A stretch of 49,826 bases of DNA, taken from positions 1 through 49,826 of IMG/VR virus record IMGVR_UViG_3300022841_000022. One strand, 5' to 3'. Under the pieces are notes generated by a model. It had not been told where the DNA came from. It worked only from the letters and a program-made list of their open reading frames with translations, and did no database searches. The position numbers and the translations under genes were made by a program. Below, in pieces: positions 16,678-24,487 of the stretch (positions are counted from its first letter, which is position 1; every line of letters starts with the position of its first letter). The DNA comes from a virus.

Positions 16678-17058
16678 TTATATTTTTTTAGCACCGTTTT
16701 CAATTAGTATCTTATCTGAAATTCTACCAATTCTATAAGGATCCAATGAGAAAGATACGCAAACTTCTTGTAATTTATTATACAATCCATGATTAAACTT
16801 TTTAAGCATCCAATCGACAAAGGTTAGTTTATTAGAAAATAATTTATCAGCCATGTTTTTTTCATCCATTTCATCGACTGCGTTATAAAAATGTTTTTCA
16901 ATGTGCATTAAGTGTTTTAGCGTTTTATTAACCTGAACTAATGCTGATTTCTCAAATACACCTGCCTTAACCGCTTCTTCTAAGTAGTGAGAGTGTTCAA
17001 ACCCTGTTAGTATCGCACCGCTTAAATTTTCTATTTGTTCTTTATTTAGTTTCTTCAT
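16678..17058 (-). CDS. Hypothetical helical protein
   Basis: A 126-residue, almost entirely helical protein containing EAVKAGVFEKSALVQVNKTL and a C-terminal KILIENGAKKI. No catalytic or membrane signature. It lies three bases upstream of the 265-residue gene and one base downstream of the next, clearly co-transcribed. Function unknown. Confidence 0.7.
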   Translation of the reverse strand: MKKLNKEQIENLSGAILTGFEHSHYLEEAVKAGVFEKSALVQVNKTLKHLMHIEKHFYNAVDEMDEKNMADKLFSNKLTFVDWMLKKFNHGLYNKLQEVCVSFSLDPYRIGRISDKILIENGAKKI

Positions 17059-17059
17059 G

Positions 17060-17365
17060 TTATTCTTTTATTTTTTCTAAATCTTCTTTTAATCTTCTAT
17101 GTAAGCTTTCTTCCCCATCATCTCCTGATAAATACCAATCTATTCTTTGAGCGTAAATGTAAGCTTCCTTTAACTTTTTTTTTGCTTCTTCAAAAACATT
17201 ATTAACTTCTATTGAGTATGATTCGTAATACTCTATTTCTTGTTTACCGTAATAATTGTTTTTCCATCCAACAACTTCTTTTCCTTGATTATCCAAATGC
17301 TCCTGAATATCCTCAGAAATATATAATAGTGATCTTTGCTTATACTCAAATGCTCCTCCACTCAT
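17060..17365 (-). CDS. Small phage protein starting MSGGAF
   Basis: A 101-residue, acidic helical protein starting MSGGAFEYKQRSLLYI. The MSGGAF start followed by helices and a C-terminal DWYLSGDDGEESLHRRL is a familiar pattern in small proteins of many phages, with no established function. Tight spacing to both neighbours. Confidence 0.75.
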   Translation of the reverse strand: MSGGAFEYKQRSLLYISEDIQEHLDNQGKEVVGWKNNYYGKQEIEYYESYSIEVNNVFEEAKKKLKEAYIYAQRIDWYLSGDDGEESLHRRLKEDLEKIKE

Positions 17366-17376
17366 ATCTTTAGCTA

Positions 17377-17724
17377 TTATTTGTTTTCATATATGTTTCC
17401 AATAACCTGTATTACCTGCTCTTGATAATCTAAAACAGATTCATATTTTTCTGGACAACGCAAATTATCTGCTCTAAATTCTAAATTCTCGTAAACAACA
17501 ATACCTATAAAAGAATCTAATTCCGAAGTATATAACCTCTTAACTATATCTCCCTCGTAGATATTAACACCGTTCTTATCTTTTAAACCTGTAAATTGCA
17601 TAATATTAATATCACTACTTGATTTAAAAAAATCATTTATTGATGAAGTTGATATCATTGATATTGGTTCTTCGTAATTCATTTTAAATCCATCCCACAC
17701 TCTAAATTTTATTTCTCTTCCCAT
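17377..17724 (-). CDS. YopX family protein
   Basis: A 115-residue protein matching the YopX pattern: REIKFRVWDG at the N-terminus, then MQFTGLKDKNGVNIYEGDIV (about 54-73) and a beta-rich C-terminus. YopX is widespread in phages and has no defined function. I chose the ATG at 17724 since it directly precedes the conserved start (MGREIKF) and lies just after the upstream stop; an ATG at 17748 would overlap the previous gene. Confidence 0.85.
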   Translation of the reverse strand: MGREIKFRVWDGFKMNYEEPISMISTSSINDFFKSSSDINIMQFTGLKDKNGVNIYEGDIVKRLYTSELDSFIGIVVYENLEFRADNLRCPEKYESVLDYQEQVIQVIGNIYENK

Positions 17725-17728
17725 GTCT

Positions 17729-18565
17729 TTAGTTTTTACCCCAACCACTTAAATTGCTTTCAATAACCGATTGAGTTTGTCTGTTAATAGTTTTTTCTTT
17801 TACTATTGCTTTGTTTTTATAATTGTCCTCTAATATTTTAATAAAATTACTTTGATTAAATATCCAATCAAAATTAGCACACCATTCTTTTACTTTTCCA
17901 TTTAAAAAATCACTTTCAGAAACTTTTTTTAATACATCTCCAATGGTCTGTAAATCGTATTCTTTTTCTCGTGCTTTAATTAATTTTTTTCTTTTTTCAG
18001 AAATAGTTTTTACTTTAGGTAAATCAATACAAACAGAATTAAATATATCCTTTACTTCTTCAAAATCAATTATTACTTTTTTTAAAGTAAATTCTTCATT
18101 TTTTAATTTAAGCCATTTATATAAATTATCATTTACCTCTTTATAGTTAGTGTTTAATAGTTTAATAGTTTCTTTATTTAGTTGTTTAGATAAGGTATCA
18201 CTACCATTACCACTACCATTACTACTACTTTTAACACTACCATTATCAGTACTATTATCAGTACCTTTATCAAATCTGTACAAGTGTATTTTACTGCCTA
18301 TTAATGGATTGTAAGAGGGTTTGTAGTTAATTAACTTATGATTATGCAATTCTTTTAAACATTTTGTATAGGTGTTTGCAGAACCTATTTTCGATAACTT
18401 CATAACGTCATTTCTATTCACAGATAAATCAGAATCAAAACCACACTCATTCCATATTAAAAACAAAGCATTATACAATGAAATATGAGTGCAGTTTAAA
18501 TTCATTTCTATTAGTTTTAAATTTATAGCCTTATGATGTTTTATGTAATTTACATCTTGTTTCAT
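17729..18565 (-). CDS. Winged-helix replication protein (DnaD-like role)
   Basis: A 278-residue protein with an N-terminal winged-helix region (HISLYNALFLIWNECGF, then VMKLSKIGSANTYTKCLKEL, about residues 22-73). A Ser/Asn/Gly-rich linker (about 105-125) and a lysine-rich helical C-terminal half follow. This architecture is that of phage replication organisers acting like DnaD/DnaT to load the host helicase, and the gene order supports it. The start overlaps the upstream TGA (ATGA). No helicase or ATPase motif is present. Confidence 0.7.
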   Translation of the reverse strand: MKQDVNYIKHHKAINLKLIEMNLNCTHISLYNALFLIWNECGFDSDLSVNRNDVMKLSKIGSANTYTKCLKELHNHKLINYKPSYNPLIGSKIHLYRFDKGTDNSTDNGSVKSSSNGSGNGSDTLSKQLNKETIKLLNTNYKEVNDNLYKWLKLKNEEFTLKKVIIDFEEVKDIFNSVCIDLPKVKTISEKRKKLIKAREKEYDLQTIGDVLKKVSESDFLNGKVKEWCANFDWIFNQSNFIKILEDNYKNKAIVKEKTINRQTQSVIESNLSGWGKN

Positions 18566-19092
18566 ATTTTAAATCCTTCATTATTTAATAAATATCCTGA
18601 TTCTTGCTTAAAAATTATTCCATTAACTTTATAATCGTAAGTGTAAAATTCTACATTTTCGTTGAAATTAGGAATAAAACAAAATGAACCAGAAGTATCT
18701 AATTCTTTTCCTATTAAAACAATTTTAAACTCAATTTCTTGTTTAAAGTTTCTTTTATCTAAATAAGACTCAATACCTCTAACGTACCTAAGAGCCTGTA
18801 AATAAGCTGATATTCCTATTTTTTCTTTTTTTAGTTCATAAACAGTAACGAATAGTTTTGGGATTACTTCTGTATAAGCAATAGCCTCTATAACACCATC
18901 TATTTCAAAAGGTCTATCAATCTCTGTGTTGAAATCATAACATTTATCAATTGTTACTAAATCAGCAATACCATAATTTCCAATTCTTAATTGTCGGTAT
19001 GTTTTACCATAAAAATATAATCCTCTTTTTCTTAATGTTTCACTAGGTGTTTCATTAATGATTTCTTCCAAATCTTTTTCTAAAAATGTCAT
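18562..19092 (-). CDS. PD-(D/E)XK-like nuclease, putative
   Basis: A 176-residue protein with the spacing of a PD-(D/E)XK nuclease core: Asp44 in YGIADLVTI, then VTVYELKKEKIGISAYLQ (Glu86, Lys88, Gln99), and a following helix LRYVRGIE. The ELKKxxI...Q pattern resembles restriction-endonuclease-like proteins that act on DNA ends. Function is inferred from this motif. It ends with a TGA overlapping the next gene (ATGA), showing coupled translation and that TGA works as a stop in this phage. Its leader contains an unusual hairpin pair and terminator. Confidence 0.6.
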   Translation of the reverse strand: MTFLEKDLEEIINETPSETLRKRGLYFYGKTYRQLRIGNYGIADLVTIDKCYDFNTEIDRPFEIDGVIEAIAYTEVIPKLFVTVYELKKEKIGISAYLQALRYVRGIESYLDKRNFKQEIEFKIVLIGKELDTSGSFCFIPNFNENVEFYTYDYKVNGIIFKQESGYLLNNEGFKI

Positions 19093-19118
19093 ACGTTCCG
19101 TATTTTAATTAAAACAAA

Positions 19119-19167
19119 AAACCTCTTAATTCATACAGGGTCTGATGCTGTAATCGTTAAAAGGTTT
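19119..19167 (-). terminator. Leader terminator/attenuator hairpin
   Basis: Read on the minus strand, AAACCTTTTAA (19167-19157) pairs with TTAAGAGGTTT (19129-19119) with one mismatch, followed by a T-rich run (TTTTGTTTT). Inside the loop is a second stem, TACAG/CTGTA, with apical loop CATCAGACC. It lies 27 bases upstream of the 18562-19092 gene, so it would attenuate rather than end the operon. Confidence 0.6.
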
Positions 19168-19180
19168 ATGTTAATTTTTA

Positions 19181-19203
19181 AGTTACCAATTTCCAGACCG
19201 TAA
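19181..19203 (-). promoter_or_regulatory. Upstream hairpin with loop complementary to the attenuator loop
   Basis: GTTAC pairs with GTAAC around a 13-base loop containing GGTCTG (19199-19194). That hexamer is perfectly complementary to CAGACC (19144-19139) in the apical loop of the downstream hairpin. A kissing-loop interaction is therefore possible. Confidence 0.5.
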
Positions 19204-19230
19204 CTAAGATTGCAATATACGTAAATTTAA

Positions 19231-19488
19231 TTAAACCACTTCATATAATAGTTCTAATTTATTCTTATCTATTGCTTTGTAACTATAAAAACTTCCTGAA
19301 TTACCAAACTTATTTGTAAAAGTATGCCTTGTTTTTTTAGTTATTATCCCGAATTTAAGTTCTATTTCACTTAATCTAGTTTGGAACTTATGGAATAATG
19401 AATCATTTATTACGTCTTTTAAGGTTAATTCATCCCAATTATAAAGATACCAAATTACTTGTTGCTTCTGTTTTTTCGGATTTTTCAT
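19231..19488 (-). CDS. Small winged-helix-like phage protein
   Basis: An 85-residue protein with the pattern LTLKDVINDSLFHKFQTRLS and a C-terminal FYSYKAI strand. It looks like a small winged-helix domain, a recurring pattern in Bacteroidetes phages near replication genes. It overlaps the upstream DnaA-like gene by 50 bases in a different frame. Role unknown; DNA binding is likely. Confidence 0.7.
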   Translation of the reverse strand: MKNPKKQKQQVIWYLYNWDELTLKDVINDSLFHKFQTRLSEIELKFGIITKKTRHTFTNKFGNSGSFYSYKAIDKNKLELLYEVV

Positions 19489-19936
19489 GTTTTTTGTTTT
19501 TAAGTTCTGTTTTTAAATTTTTTAAATCTTCAAGATCGTATGTTTTAATTATCTCTAATATTTCAGTTTTCTCCTTGAATATTAATAAAGCATCTCCACT
19601 TAATTCTGAAAGCAACTTTGCATCTTCACTTAAATCATTTACAAACTTTATTATTTGCTTATCGCATGTAAGAAAGTCTATAATTACATTTTTACTATGA
19701 AGAACGGATGCATGGTCTAAGTATTTATTAGTTCTACTAACAAATAAGTTACCTATTTCAACCGTAGACATAAATATATTTTTATGAATAAAATATATTG
19801 CAATTTGTCTAGGTATCATAACTGTTCTTTTTCTTGCATGTACATTGCACTCTACATTAAAATACTCATTAACTAATTTTATTATTTGATTAGCTTTGTA
19901 TCTTTTTTCTACTAAATTCAATCTTTTATTTAACAT
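19439..19936 (-). CDS. Protein with DnaA domain IV-like DNA-binding domain
   Basis: A 165-residue protein whose residues 38-86 match the C-terminal DNA-binding domain of DnaA: MIPRQIAIYFIHKN, then VEIGNLF, then the signature-like DHASVLHS (residues 74-81; DnaA proteins typically read RDHTTVLHA). The ATPase domain of DnaA is absent. The C-terminal half is a charged helix ending in a Lys/Glu-rich tail. A free domain IV could bind DnaA boxes at a phage origin, recruit or compete with host DnaA, or act as a regulator. The domain call is firm; the role is inference. Confidence 0.8.
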   Translation of the reverse strand: MLNKRLNLVEKRYKANQIIKLVNEYFNVECNVHARKRTVMIPRQIAIYFIHKNIFMSTVEIGNLFVSRTNKYLDHASVLHSKNVIIDFLTCDKQIIKFVNDLSEDAKLLSELSGDALLIFKEKTEILEIIKTYDLEDLKNLKTELKNKKHEKSEKTEATSNLVSL

Positions 19937-20181
19937 AATTTTTTTATTTTAATCTTATCTGCAATAAATTTACAACCAAATAATTCTATAATCTGGCGGT
20001 GGTTCTTTGCACCGTTGTATGAGATACCGTTATTCTTTGCGTAATTTGGTAAGGTTTTTAAATTTAAGTATCTATTAATACGTTCAGTTAATTGAACCAA
20101 TCCATTACAATCTAACTCATCTTTTTGAATTGATTTAAAAATGTATTCTTCAATTTTACCAATGTGGTGTTCATTTTTCAT
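19930..20181 (-). CDS. Hypothetical protein, helix-turn-helix-like
   Basis: An 83-residue protein starting MKNEHHIGKIEEYIFKS, with a C-terminal NYAKNNGISYNGAKNHRQII that looks like a small helix-turn-helix. I chose the ATG at 20181 because the upstream extension of the frame (to 20352) runs through a 35-bp repeat and hydrophobic low-quality sequence. It overlaps the DnaA-like gene by seven bases. DNA binding is plausible, not proven. Confidence 0.65.
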   Translation of the reverse strand: MKNEHHIGKIEEYIFKSIQKDELDCNGLVQLTERINRYLNLKTLPNYAKNNGISYNGAKNHRQIIELFGCKFIADKIKIKKLC

Positions 20182-20182
20182 A

Positions 20183-20217
20183 GGTTCAATAAATTGAATG
20201 GAGTATATAAGTAGTTG
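20183..20217 (-). repeat. 35-bp upstream repeat, copy B
   Basis: Second copy of the 14339-14373 repeat (33 of 35 identical). It ends one base before the ATG of the 19930-20181 gene. In the centre, TTCAAT-AA-ATTGAA is palindromic. Confidence 0.8.
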
Positions 20218-20373
20218 TATGCAATTAAAAAAGACATACAACAATAAATATAAGTAATAAGGCAGTGCCATTGCTTTTCGGTAATATACACAATGTACCC
20301 CCTTTGTGGGTAGCCTCGTTAAATAGCCGCACACATTTGCCTTACTACTCATATTCTTTGCCGTTGTAGGTAA

Positions 20374-20619
20374 TTACTTGCTGTTTTTCACATAGCTTTC
20401 TACCCAAGTATCAGATATATTCAAATGTAATTCATCCCTTAAAAACTTAGTGTAAGCAAGCAACTGTTCGCTTTGCCCCACAACATCTTTTAAAGTTAAT
20501 TGATCTTCAAGGTCTTTAATATAATCTTGTTGTATTTGCATTGCTTCTTCTAATACGTTTATCTGTATATCTAAAGGTATATCAACTTTAAACTCTTGGA
20601 ATTGATTAATTTTTTTCAT
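20374..20619 (-). CDS. Hypothetical coiled-coil protein
   Basis: An 81-residue acidic, helical protein starting MKKINQFQEFKVDIP and rich in Gln/Leu/Asp (LEEAMQIQQDYIKDLEDQL), probably a coiled coil. I prefer the ATG at 20619, which has the usual AT-rich leader; a longer frame from 20682 adds 21 residues. No family recognised. Confidence 0.6.
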   Translation of the reverse strand: MKKINQFQEFKVDIPLDIQINVLEEAMQIQQDYIKDLEDQLTLKDVVGQSEQLLAYTKFLRDELHLNISDTWVESYVKNSK

Positions 20620-20682
20620 ATCAATTTTATTATTTAATTTATCTATTCGCAAAAAACCATAAAAGTGTACGTTGTAGTGCAT

Positions 20683-20928
20683 TTAAGAAACTTCACCATC
20701 CCAATTTACGCTCACAACATTTAATACAATTAAGTCTTTGTATGTTAATTGGTTTTTATTGTCAATTATTGCAGTTCTTGCTTCTAATTCGCTAGTGTAA
20801 CTATAATCAAAACCAGAACACTCAGCCTCTTTAATGGTTATTAATTCCGTAGTTTTTATATGGTAGCCATCAGGCTCAGTACTTTTTAATATTTCTGGTT
20901 TTACTAATTCGTATATTTTGTAACTCAT
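20683..20928 (-). CDS. Hypothetical protein
   Basis: An 81-residue acidic protein (MSYKIYELVKPEIL start, VSVNWDGEVS end) with alternating strand-like segments. No motif recognised. The spacer upstream (20929-21078) is AT-rich and has no gene I can support. Confidence 0.65.
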   Translation of the reverse strand: MSYKIYELVKPEILKSTEPDGYHIKTTELITIKEAECSGFDYSYTSELEARTAIIDNKNQLTYKDLIVLNVVSVNWDGEVS

Positions 20929-21078
20929 CGCTTTAAACGCACTACAACAACGTATAAAAATAATAGCCTGTTGTAGTGTCTTTTTAGTAGCTATTACTCA
21001 CTTATTAATTATTTTTTTAACTCAATCTTTGTGCTTGTTTACTCGGCTAAAATTCTTATACGTATAGGTTCTAAACAA

Positions 21079-21312
21079 TTATTTGCTATTATATTTATTT
21101 AAAAAATCAATTACTACTTTTTCATGACCTTCTTGCGTAACCTCTTTTATTAGGTACTTACTAAACGCAATTAACTGTAGAGAGCTATCTGTATAATTAA
21201 TAGCTTCTTTGTGCTCATTTATAAATACATCAGACAGATAATTCAATTTTTTAGGCGTAGTGTCTACACTTAAACACCATTGCATTACGAATTTAATTTC
21301 TTCTTTGTTCAT
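21079..21312 (-). CDS. Hypothetical protein
   Basis: A 77-residue helical protein (MNKEEIKFVMQWCLSVD start, VVIDFLNKYNSK end). Soluble, no motif recognised. It lies directly downstream of the exonuclease-like gene in the same operon. Confidence 0.65.
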   Translation of the reverse strand: MNKEEIKFVMQWCLSVDTTPKKLNYLSDVFINEHKEAINYTDSSLQLIAFSKYLIKEVTQEGHEKVVIDFLNKYNSK

Positions 21313-21368
21313 CGCTTATTTATTTAATTATTGTTTAATCTATTCGCTACTAATCATACAGAACTACG

Positions 21369-22328
21369 TTAAATGCTCATTAAATACTCCCTTGAAACAT
21401 TTATTCTATCAATTAAATCATCAATAAAAAACTGATTATAAAAAGATTCTTTTTCAACTACCCTTCTGTCTAAAGGTATATCGTAATTGTTTTCCCTCCA
21501 TTCTGTTTTTGTTATTTCCATTTGATGTCCTGCATTTGCTTTTACAAATTCAGCATAATTAAAAATCAATCTAATCTCTAATTCCTTTGCCTTTTCAACA
21601 AATACATCATAATTCTTATCATCTGAATCTTGAGGTTGATTTAATGCGTAAAACCACTTCATTTTTTCTTTATGCAATAAATCCTCTGTAACATTTACTA
21701 AAACATACGTAGTTCTCCACTTTTTAGCGCCACTAAGCCACATATATACTTGGTTCTGACACTCGTAGGATGAGTCTAATTTATCTCCACTAAAAGGGAA
21801 TGTTTCTAGTTCCCATGAGCATTTTGTGTCAAATCCCTCGTTACAGTTTTCAAAATCATTTGTATCTGTAAGATCTGCTTCTCCACTTGTGTATTCGTTT
21901 GATAATCTTTTCTTGTTATTTACAAAAAACCCATTAATACCCTGAACTTCTTTTCTGTACCGTTGATACACCGATATAGCTTCCTCCTCTTGCTCCAACC
22001 CTTTTTGAACATATTTATTTGTAAAAGAGAAATTACGATTAAAGGTTTCTGCTCTATGAATCTTTCTTAACTCACTCTTCATTGTTTGAGGTAGTAAATC
22101 AAAATAAGGTGTGTTTTTTTTAACTAAAAGTTTAGCTAATTCATCTGATTTATTTTCAGTCCATTTAACTTTATTTCCGTTTGCATTTACTAATAAATCT
22201 CTTTCATTTTTTAATTGTAAAATTCTACTATTAAACTCGTTCTTGTCAGGCAATGATCCAGTCATTAACTTATGAACTTGACTTGCACGAAATTTATAAT
22301 TACTCCAATCTATTTTTTTATTTTTCAT
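21369..22328 (-). CDS. YqaJ-like / lambda exonuclease-type nuclease
   Basis: A 319-residue nuclease of the YqaJ/lambda Exo superfamily. The PD-(D/E)XK core is visible: a helix with KGLEQEEEAI (about 109-118), then GEADLTD with Asp152, then FDTKCSWEL with Asp167 and Lys169, followed by the conserved YECQNQVYMWL helix that carries the motif Gln. Such enzymes resect double-stranded DNA 5' to 3' and hand the single strand to an annealing protein; that partner is at 23321-24061. Its ATG overlaps the preceding gene's stop (TAATG). Assignment is strong. Confidence 0.87.
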   Translation of the reverse strand: MKNKKIDWSNYKFRASQVHKLMTGSLPDKNEFNSRILQLKNERDLLVNANGNKVKWTENKSDELAKLLVKKNTPYFDLLPQTMKSELRKIHRAETFNRNFSFTNKYVQKGLEQEEEAISVYQRYRKEVQGINGFFVNNKKRLSNEYTSGEADLTDTNDFENCNEGFDTKCSWELETFPFSGDKLDSSYECQNQVYMWLSGAKKWRTTYVLVNVTEDLLHKEKMKWFYALNQPQDSDDKNYDVFVEKAKELEIRLIFNYAEFVKANAGHQMEITKTEWRENNYDIPLDRRVVEKESFYNQFFIDDLIDRINVSREYLMSI

Positions 22329-22531
22329 TATTTTAGTTCTTTATAAACTTCTGTTAGTCTTTCATAATAGGGTATAAATATCTTTTTACCACTATTTGAT
22401 TTTAAATAACCTATATGAGTTAAAACAAATTTTTTTACGTTAGTAATTTTGGTAAAATGATTGAGTATTAATTCTTGCTCATTGAATTGGTAAGAATCAA
22501 AAAACTCAATCATTTTTTTTAAGTTAGCCAT
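22328..22531 (-). CDS. Hypothetical protein
   Basis: A 67-residue basic, helical protein (MANLKKMIEFFDSYQFN start, ERLTEVYKELK end). It lies tightly between the exonuclease and the DUF3127 gene, overlapping the former by one base and abutting the latter, so it probably serves the recombination module. No motif recognised. Confidence 0.65.
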   Translation of the reverse strand: MANLKKMIEFFDSYQFNEQELILNHFTKITNVKKFVLTHIGYLKSNSGKKIFIPYYERLTEVYKELK

Positions 22532-22897
22532 TTAAAAAGGAAGATCATCATCCTCTCCACCTACTGATATATTTTTATCAACGAGTAAATCTTCATCAAT
22601 TTTATTTTCTGACTGCAATTCCTCAATTCTCCATCCTTGAATAGAATTAAAATACTTTGCTTCTCCTTTTGGATTAATCCATTCTCTTCCTCCAATATTT
22701 ATAGAAACCTTTACTTCTTGACCTATTCCGTAATCATTTAGTAAATCTGTTTTATCTTGAATAAAATCAATGCAAATCATTTGCGGGTATTGATCGTATG
22801 TTGTAATAACTAATTCTCTTTTTTGAAAATTTTGTTTAGCACCTAATAATTGCACTTCTCCTATTAATTTAATTGTACCTGAAATTTCTTGACTCAT
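22532..22897 (-). CDS. DUF3127 protein (OB-fold, SSB-like)
   Basis: A 121-residue protein matching DUF3127, a family nearly restricted to Bacteroidetes and their phages. It starts with a beta-barrel-like region (ISGTIKLIGEVQLLG), then QKRELVITTYDQYPQ and a second strand group with VKVSINIGGREWINPKGEA. It ends in an acidic tail EDDDLPF, exactly like the C-terminal tip of single-stranded DNA-binding proteins that recruits partner enzymes. It lies between the exonuclease and the annealing protein, so it is very likely the phage SSB. Family known; SSB role inferred from tail and context. Confidence 0.85.
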   Translation of the reverse strand: MSQEISGTIKLIGEVQLLGAKQNFQKRELVITTYDQYPQMICIDFIQDKTDLLNDYGIGQEVKVSINIGGREWINPKGEAKYFNSIQGWRIEELQSENKIDEDLLVDKNISVGGEDDDLPF

Positions 22898-22920
22898 AAT
22901 TCTAATTTTTAATTATTAAT

Positions 22921-23142
22921 TTAACAATCGTATGATTTTGTAGTATTATTATATGGAATCATTCCTAATTTATTCTCATGTAAATCCTCAAACACAGATA
23001 CCCTAATTTCATCTATATCCTTTTCATTTTCAATACCAACACTTGAGTAAGTACATGCGTATGTAGTAGCTATATCCATTAATCTTTCAAAAGTAATAGT
23101 TATTTTTCTATCTAAAATTGTTTTTAGTTCTTTTTCTGTCAT
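22921..23142 (-). CDS. Hypothetical protein
   Basis: A 73-residue protein (MTEKELKTILDRKITITFER start). Helical N-terminus, acidic middle (ENEKDIDEIRVSVFEDLHE). No family recognised; part of the recombination operon. Confidence 0.65.
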   Translation of the reverse strand: MTEKELKTILDRKITITFERLMDIATTYACTYSSVGIENEKDIDEIRVSVFEDLHENKLGMIPYNNTTKSYDC

Positions 23143-23146
23143 TTTT

Positions 23147-23317
23147 TTAAATATTAAATTGTTTACGTTCTTTAAACTCTTGTATTACTTTATCGTTTAC
23201 TAGCTTCCACATAGCGTTCATACCATCAATAAAAGCGCAATGCTCACTTATTGTTCTATATTTTTCTTTGTTATAATCGCTTACTAATTTTTCTTGTTGT
23301 TCTCTTGTAATTATCAT
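23147..23317 (-). CDS. Small helical protein
   Basis: A 56-codon frame starting MIITREQQEKLVSDYNKEKY and ending FKERKQFNI, strongly helical and charged, with conserved-looking aromatic residues in the middle (HCAFIDGMNAMW). It fills the gap between the annealing protein and the 22921-23142 gene with four-base spacings, which supports coding. Function unknown. Confidence 0.6.
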   Translation of the reverse strand: MIITREQQEKLVSDYNKEKYRTISEHCAFIDGMNAMWKLVNDKVIQEFKERKQFNI

Positions 23318-23320
23318 AGC

Positions 23321-24061
23321 TTATTTTTTATTTAGTTTAATCTCCTGCAACTTTATCATTGCTTTATACGGCTCTTTACTAGCTTCTGATTGACTTTTAG
23401 CTTGATCCAAATCCTTTTGGTTGTCTATACCTTTTATAAACTCTAAAAACCTCTCTGTTTGCTCTTTTGGGACTTCAATTTCTTTTCTTTTTGCAGAAAG
23501 TAAGCTTTTAAGCACTAAATTAGTACTAATTCTTTCATCCGACTTGAAAATTACAGACAATTCCGATAATTCTTTTGCATTTTTTATTTTTTTAGAAATT
23601 TCTGAAATTTCAGATTCTGAAAGTTTGCTAAATTCTGCGGTAACTTCTTGAAGATATCTAACATCATCAAATTTACCCATAAAAATATCTGCATTAAAAC
23701 CTAATTTTGATATTGCCTTTGTCAATGCATCTGTTTCTATTTTTTTTGCAAAATTATCATCTAACATCGTTTTTGCATTATTCATAAAAAGCTTAGAACT
23801 ATTTATTATTTCAAATTCTCCTTTTGGAAAAAAGAATGTTCCTTTAAATACAATCATATCATATTTTTCTATTAAAGAGTAGTCTAATTCTATTTTTTTA
23901 AATCCCCATGTTTCTCCGTAAGTTCCAAATTGCTCTGTTACTTGCATTATTTGGTATTGTGGAGCAATTGCGGTAATTGCCATTCCTCCAATCTTTGCTT
24001 TTTTTGTGTATTTTGGATTAGTTTTTTCTACTTTATTCCAAAGTTTTAAATTTTCGCTCAT
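23321..24061 (-). CDS. Single-strand annealing protein (Rad52-like superfamily)
   Basis: A 246-residue protein. The N-terminal 140 residues carry the annealing-protein pattern YGETWGFKK (about 48-56), a strand pair with MIVFKGTFFFPKG, and KKIETDALTKAISKLGFNAD (about 106-125) followed by FMGKFDD. This resembles the Rad52-like phage recombinases that pair complementary single strands. The C-terminal 100 residues are a charged helical tail. With the exonuclease and DUF3127 protein it forms a complete Red-like recombination module. The exact subfamily is uncertain. Confidence 0.78.
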   Translation of the reverse strand: MSENLKLWNKVEKTNPKYTKKAKIGGMAITAIAPQYQIMQVTEQFGTYGETWGFKKIELDYSLIEKYDMIVFKGTFFFPKGEFEIINSSKLFMNNAKTMLDDNFAKKIETDALTKAISKLGFNADIFMGKFDDVRYLQEVTAEFSKLSESEISEISKKIKNAKELSELSVIFKSDERISTNLVLKSLLSAKRKEIEVPKEQTERFLEFIKGIDNQKDLDQAKSQSEASKEPYKAMIKLQEIKLNKK

Positions 24062-24068
24062 TGTTTAT

Positions 24069-24221
24069 TTATTTAATTGGGTTTTTTATTCTGTATTGTT
24101 TAATTCTTTCTTTTGCAATTTCTATTGTTTTCGCTGAATAGTCTACACTATTTCTAACAATACTTTTTGCTTCATAGAATTTAAACTTTTCCACATTGCT
24201 TACTTGAAATGATCCTATCAT
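24069..24221 (-). CDS. Small basic helical protein
   Basis: A 50-residue product (MIGSFQVSNVEKFKFYEAK start, RIKQYRIKNPIK end). The ATG overlaps the TGA of the upstream small gene (ATGA), a sign of translational coupling that supports both. Function unknown. Confidence 0.55.
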   Translation of the reverse strand: MIGSFQVSNVEKFKFYEAKSIVRNSVDYSAKTIEIAKERIKQYRIKNPIK

Positions 24222-24382
24222 ATTTTTTTTATTTTAAATTTAGTATTTAATTTATCTTCATCTGACATGCTTTTTTTTAACAATTTTTTATCTTCATTTG
24301 CTTTTTTTATAGTTGGCTTATAAATAGTTTCCTCTAAAACTCCATTTACATAAATTTCTAAATTACATTCTTTATTTGTCAT
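24218..24382 (-). CDS. Small lysine-rich protein
   Basis: A 54-residue product (MTNKECNLEIYVNGVLEE start) with an N-terminal strand pair and a lysine-rich helical C-terminus. It ends in TGA overlapping the next ATG by four bases. Function unknown. Confidence 0.55.
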   Translation of the reverse strand: MTNKECNLEIYVNGVLEETIYKPTIKKANEDKKLLKKSMSDEDKLNTKFKIKKI

Positions 24383-24482
24383 TTTTTATTTTTATTTGTT
24401 GCTGAATGTATAAAAACCATTTACTAAAATATTTATTCTTTTTTTCTTTTGGATAAATTTTTACTGTTATTAATGGTTTCAT
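24372..24482 (-). CDS. Very small basic protein
   Basis: A 36-codon frame (MKPLITVKIYPKEKK start), basic, with a hydrophobic KWFLYIQQQI stretch. It overlaps the next gene's start by 11 bases. Coding is plausible from position only. Confidence 0.4.
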   Translation of the reverse strand: MKPLITVKIYPKEKKNKYFSKWFLYIQQQIKIKNDK

Positions 24483-24487
24483 ACTTT

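Noticed and set aside
20182-20352. N-terminal extension of the 19930-20181 gene to 20352
   Set aside because: The extension crosses the 35-bp repeat and gives an odd hydrophobic sequence; the internal ATG gives a coherent protein.
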